This document shows positions 5,546-7,194 of a stretch of 7,194 bases of DNA, one piece after another. The stretch spans positions 1 to 7,194 of the forward strand of contig JAABSF010000131.1 of the NCBI GenBank assembly GCA_011390535.1, in the 5' to 3' direction. How positions within the stretch are numbered: position 1 is the first letter of the stretch; each line of letters begins with the position of its first letter. The position numbers and the translations under genes were made by a program. Below the pieces are notes generated by a model. That model was not told the origin of the DNA, made no database searches, and saw only the letters and a program-made list of their open reading frames with translations. This DNA comes from Deltaproteobacteria bacterium (GTDB lineage: Bacteria > Myxococcota_A > Polyangia > HGW-17 > SLPX01).

Positions 5546-5611
5546 ATGAGTGAGAAAGGGAAATGAAAAACAAAATGGGGTGAAAAAATGAATGAGAAAA
5601 TGAATGAGAAA
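5546..5611 (+). repeat. ATGARTGAGAAA reiterated at the start of the coiled-coil gene
   Basis: ATGAGTGAGAAA at 5546-5557 and ATGAATGAGAAA at 5588-5599 and 5600-5611 are the same 12-mer with one variable base. The last two are in tandem and encode Met-Asn-Glu-Lys twice. The first belongs to an upstream mini-ORF in the same frame that stops at TGA 5564-5566. Confidence 0.7.
5577..5583 (+). promoter_or_regulatory. RBS of the coiled-coil gene
   Basis: GGGGTGA matches the 3' part of the Shine-Dalgarno consensus and ends 4 nt before ATG 5588. It is 16 nt from the second ATG at 5600, which supports the first. It overlaps the stop of a six-codon mini-ORF (5563-5583). Confidence 0.55.
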
Positions 5612-5923
5612 GAATTGTACCAACAAAAAAAGCAGGCTCAATTGGATGAATGGAGAGCCGAAATCGAGAAGTTCAAGGCTATGGCTTCTAGAGCGAGCGC
5701 TGAAGGAAAGTTGGAACTGAACAATCAGATAAAGAAAATGGAAGGTAAGTTTGAAGAAGGAAAAGCACGGCTTGCAGAAATTGCAAAGTCCGGTGATGAG
5801 GCTTGGAATTCAATAAAGGAAGGCCTAGATACTTCGTGGAGTTCACTAAAGGACTCATTCAGCGAAGCAAAATCTAAGTTTGAAAAGAATAGCGGTAAAA
5901 AAGACAAAGATGTCAGCCAATAG
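5588..5923 (+). CDS. Small charged coiled-coil protein
   Basis: The 111-residue protein is almost entirely helical and rich in Lys, Glu and Ala, with no signal peptide or membrane segment. Residues 9-65 carry heptad-like patterns (QLDEWRAEIEKFKAMASRA and KKMEGKFEEGKARLAEI). An amphipathic tail follows (DEAWNSIKEGLDTSWSSLKDSFSEA, at about 70-94) with a very polar C-terminus. It resembles the short 'coiled-coil domain-containing' proteins of many proteobacteria and cyanobacteria, whose W..[IL]K.G...W..LK.[AS]F pattern it shares; their function is not established. The start at 5588 is supported by GGGGTGA. The first eight residues contain a duplicated Met-Asn-Glu-Lys. The gene is convergent with the minus-strand gene, with 36 nt between their stops and no clear terminator. 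Confidence 0.8.
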   Translation: MNEKMNEKELYQQKKQAQLDEWRAEIEKFKAMASRASAEGKLELNNQIKKMEGKFEEGKARLAEIAKSGDEAWNSIKEGLDTSWSSLKDSFSEAKSKFEKNSGKKDKDVSQ

Positions 5924-5959
5924 CAATCTAGTATTCTTTTCAAGGACAAAAACGCCGAA

Positions 5960-7194
5960 TCAGGGAGTGGCGAAGGTTACAATGAGGGGTGGTCGGTCGT
6001 ATTCTCCCACACGACCGGCGTTTGCGAGGGCGAGGTAAAGTACGCGAGAGTCAAAATCGTAAGCGCCACCGATTATGGAGTGGCTGCCGTTGTTATCGAA
6101 AGGAACCTCCCAGGCACCGTAAGCGTAGGGTTGAATGGCGTGAGGTTCAGCAGCATCCAGGATATCCTGAAGATCAAAGAACCAATAATAGTTATAGTAG
6201 TCGTCTGATTGGTACGCGCAATATCCTCCGCATAGGTTGTCGTTGTCTTGAGTTATCTTGTAACCTATGCCGCTGTGCACCCCTCCGGAAGAGCCGAAGA
6301 CGGCGAAAGTTCGAGTGCCGGGTATAATCACTCCGTAAACGGCGCGAGAGAGGAAGTTCCACAAAGGGGAGGCGCTGCCTTCCTGTGTCTCAAGTGCGTC
6401 GGGAGCGAGGTAGTCGCCTGTGCTATGTGGAAATGCCATGAATTTCTGCGTAGATATTTGTCCTTCTGTAGAGGGCGGGGCGTCGAGTATTTCGTCGGGG
6501 TCAAATACGAAAAGTGAGGGACCCACACTGTAACGGCTGATGATAGAGTAATTCGATGCCCATCCGGTGAGATGAGTCCCGCCAAACGCCGTCTCCCAAT
6601 CAGGTGGTATCGGCGCCATATATCCTGCTGCTGTAGCCCGACCCTCCATCTGAAAGTAACCGTCCACAGGAGAGGTGGCTAAATTGTCGGCCTCACGAAC
6701 CACCAGGGTCGTGTCTTGGGCCGAACCGGATGCGTCATACCACCGTTCAGCATTGATTATGAGTTGTCCCTCAACAACCAGCATACCGGTGATACGGTCG
6801 AGAGAGTCGGGGTTTCCATTTGGAACAGCGTTCAGGAAACGAACAAAATCTTGCTCCGGCTGCTCCACAACGGGAAGATCTTCAAGAGTTTCTCCCTTTA
6901 CCGGCGTTGGGATAGCAAACTCCGCCACACCGTCGTGATGCGCATGGCCTACAATAAACAAGGAGTGTCTTTCAGGATTGTAAGCCAAAGTACCAACAGC
7001 ATAATTCAGATTTGACTCACCGAATTCCGCAGAAGAAAGTCGATATGCTCCAGTGTAATCGAAATCATCAATACTCAGGAGTTGATGAGGGTCTATGTCA
7101 CCCCCATCAACATCGCCTCCATCCGTAACACTTCCGTCCATCCCGTCATTCCCCCCGGCATCAGAAGGATCTTCTCCATTGCTCGATTTATCAC
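5960..7194 (-). CDS. Uncharacterised exported protein, N-terminus beyond window
   Basis: The frame is open to the right edge of the window: 17 residues precede the first in-frame Met (7139-7141), so the true start and any signal peptide lie outside. The visible N-terminus is an Asp/Gly/Ser linker (GSVTDGGDVDGGDID) of the kind that follows the lipidated Cys in myxobacterial-type lipoproteins. The following 370 residues are rich in Gly and aromatics with short beta-strand patterns (TLAYNPERHSLFIVGH; AYDFDSRVLYLALANAG), as in a beta-propeller-like fold. Distinctive blocks, numbered from that Met, are GYMAPIPPDWETAFGGTHLTG (173-193), SVGPSLFVFDP (205-215), GTRTFAVFG (275-283), CGGYC (304-308, a possible disulfide) and YYNYYWFFDLQDIL (315-328). 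No enzyme motif is recognised and no function is assigned. TGA at 5960-5962 ends the gene. Confidence 0.85.
   Translation of the reverse strand, partial: DKSSNGEDPSDAGGNDGMDGSVTDGGDVDGGDIDPHQLLSIDDFDYTGAYRLSSAEFGESNLNYAVGTLAYNPERHSLFIVGHAHHDGVAEFAIPTPVKGETLEDLPVVEQPEQDFVRFLNAVPNGNPDSLDRITGMLVVEGQLIINAERWYDASGSAQDTTLVVREADNLATSPVDGYFQMEGRATAAGYMAPIPPDWETAFGGTHLTGWASNYSIISRYSVGPSLFVFDPDEILDAPPSTEGQISTQKFMAFPHSTGDYLAPDALETQEGSASPLWNFLSRAVYGVIIPGTRTFAVFGSSGGVHSGIGYKITQDNDNLCGGYCAYQSDDYYNYYWFFDLQDILDAAEPHAIQPYAYGAWEVPFDNNGSHSIIGGAYDFDSRVLYLALANAGRVGEYDRPPLIVTFATP

Noticed and set aside
5371..5550. Plus-strand open frame encoding Tyr-Gly-Ile-Ser-Arg-Ser repeats across the array
   Set aside because: The frame has no start codon after the TAA at 5368-5370. 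Openness follows from the 18-nt period being a multiple of three.
5375..5641. Minus-strand ORF with repeated Phe-His-Asn-Phe-Tyr-Leu
   Set aside because: It is a translation of the 18-nt array in reverse. Its start lies inside the coiled-coil gene and it has no ribosome-binding site or family resemblance.
5924..5959. Shared terminator between the convergent genes
   Set aside because: No inverted repeat is visible in the 36-nt gap.

Overview
The window is a moderate-GC bacterial segment with four complete protein genes on the + strand and one gene on the - strand that runs off the right edge. Two features point to a myxobacterial/deltaproteobacterial-type lineage (Myxococcota, Bradymonadota or similar). 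One is a lipoprotein with an Asn/Thr-rich linker followed by a six-Cys 'CGN..EPGE.CDG' module. The other is a second secreted-type protein with an Asp/Gly-rich 'DGGDVDGGD' linker. This assignment is inferred from protein style only; there is no rRNA or tRNA in the window.

Layout. Positions 1-142: A/G-rich leader carrying a 37-nt direct repeat and a TTAGCAATTAAG repeat unit. 143-1066: REP-associated tyrosine transposase (RAYT), closed by an inverted copy of the same unit that overlaps its stop codon. 1067-1415: AT-rich intergenic DNA with three GACACC boxes and a 20-nt tandem repeat ending in TTGACA. 1416-3425: probable lipoprotein in which a DUF2341-LamG block sits inside another LamG-like domain. 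3426-3605: a cluster of three further copies of the RAYT-flanking unit, two of them forming a long hairpin. 3606-5300: PilT-type ATPase with an extra N-terminal PilT-N-like domain and a long disordered linker. 5301-5587: seven tandem copies of an 18-nt repeat and overlapping mini-ORFs. 5588-5923: small charged coiled-coil protein. 5960-7194 (-): C-terminal 410 residues of an uncharacterised exported protein, convergent with the coiled-coil gene.

The genes do not form an obvious operon or pathway. Two encode probable surface or exported proteins, one encodes a pilus-type motor without pilus neighbours, and one is a domesticated-type transposase. The most notable signal is in the noncoding DNA. 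A family of about 29-nt units (GGTGTC, 4-5 nt, TTAGCAATTAAG, then a T-run) brackets the RAYT gene in inverted orientation and recurs, without any transposase, in the lipoprotein-pilT intergenic space. That is the arrangement expected of a RAYT and its REP/BIME-like substrate, but with an AT-rich sequence unlike the well-known GC-rich enterobacterial REPs. Second-rank signals are the nested LamG architecture, the PilT-N duplication and the 18-nt array.
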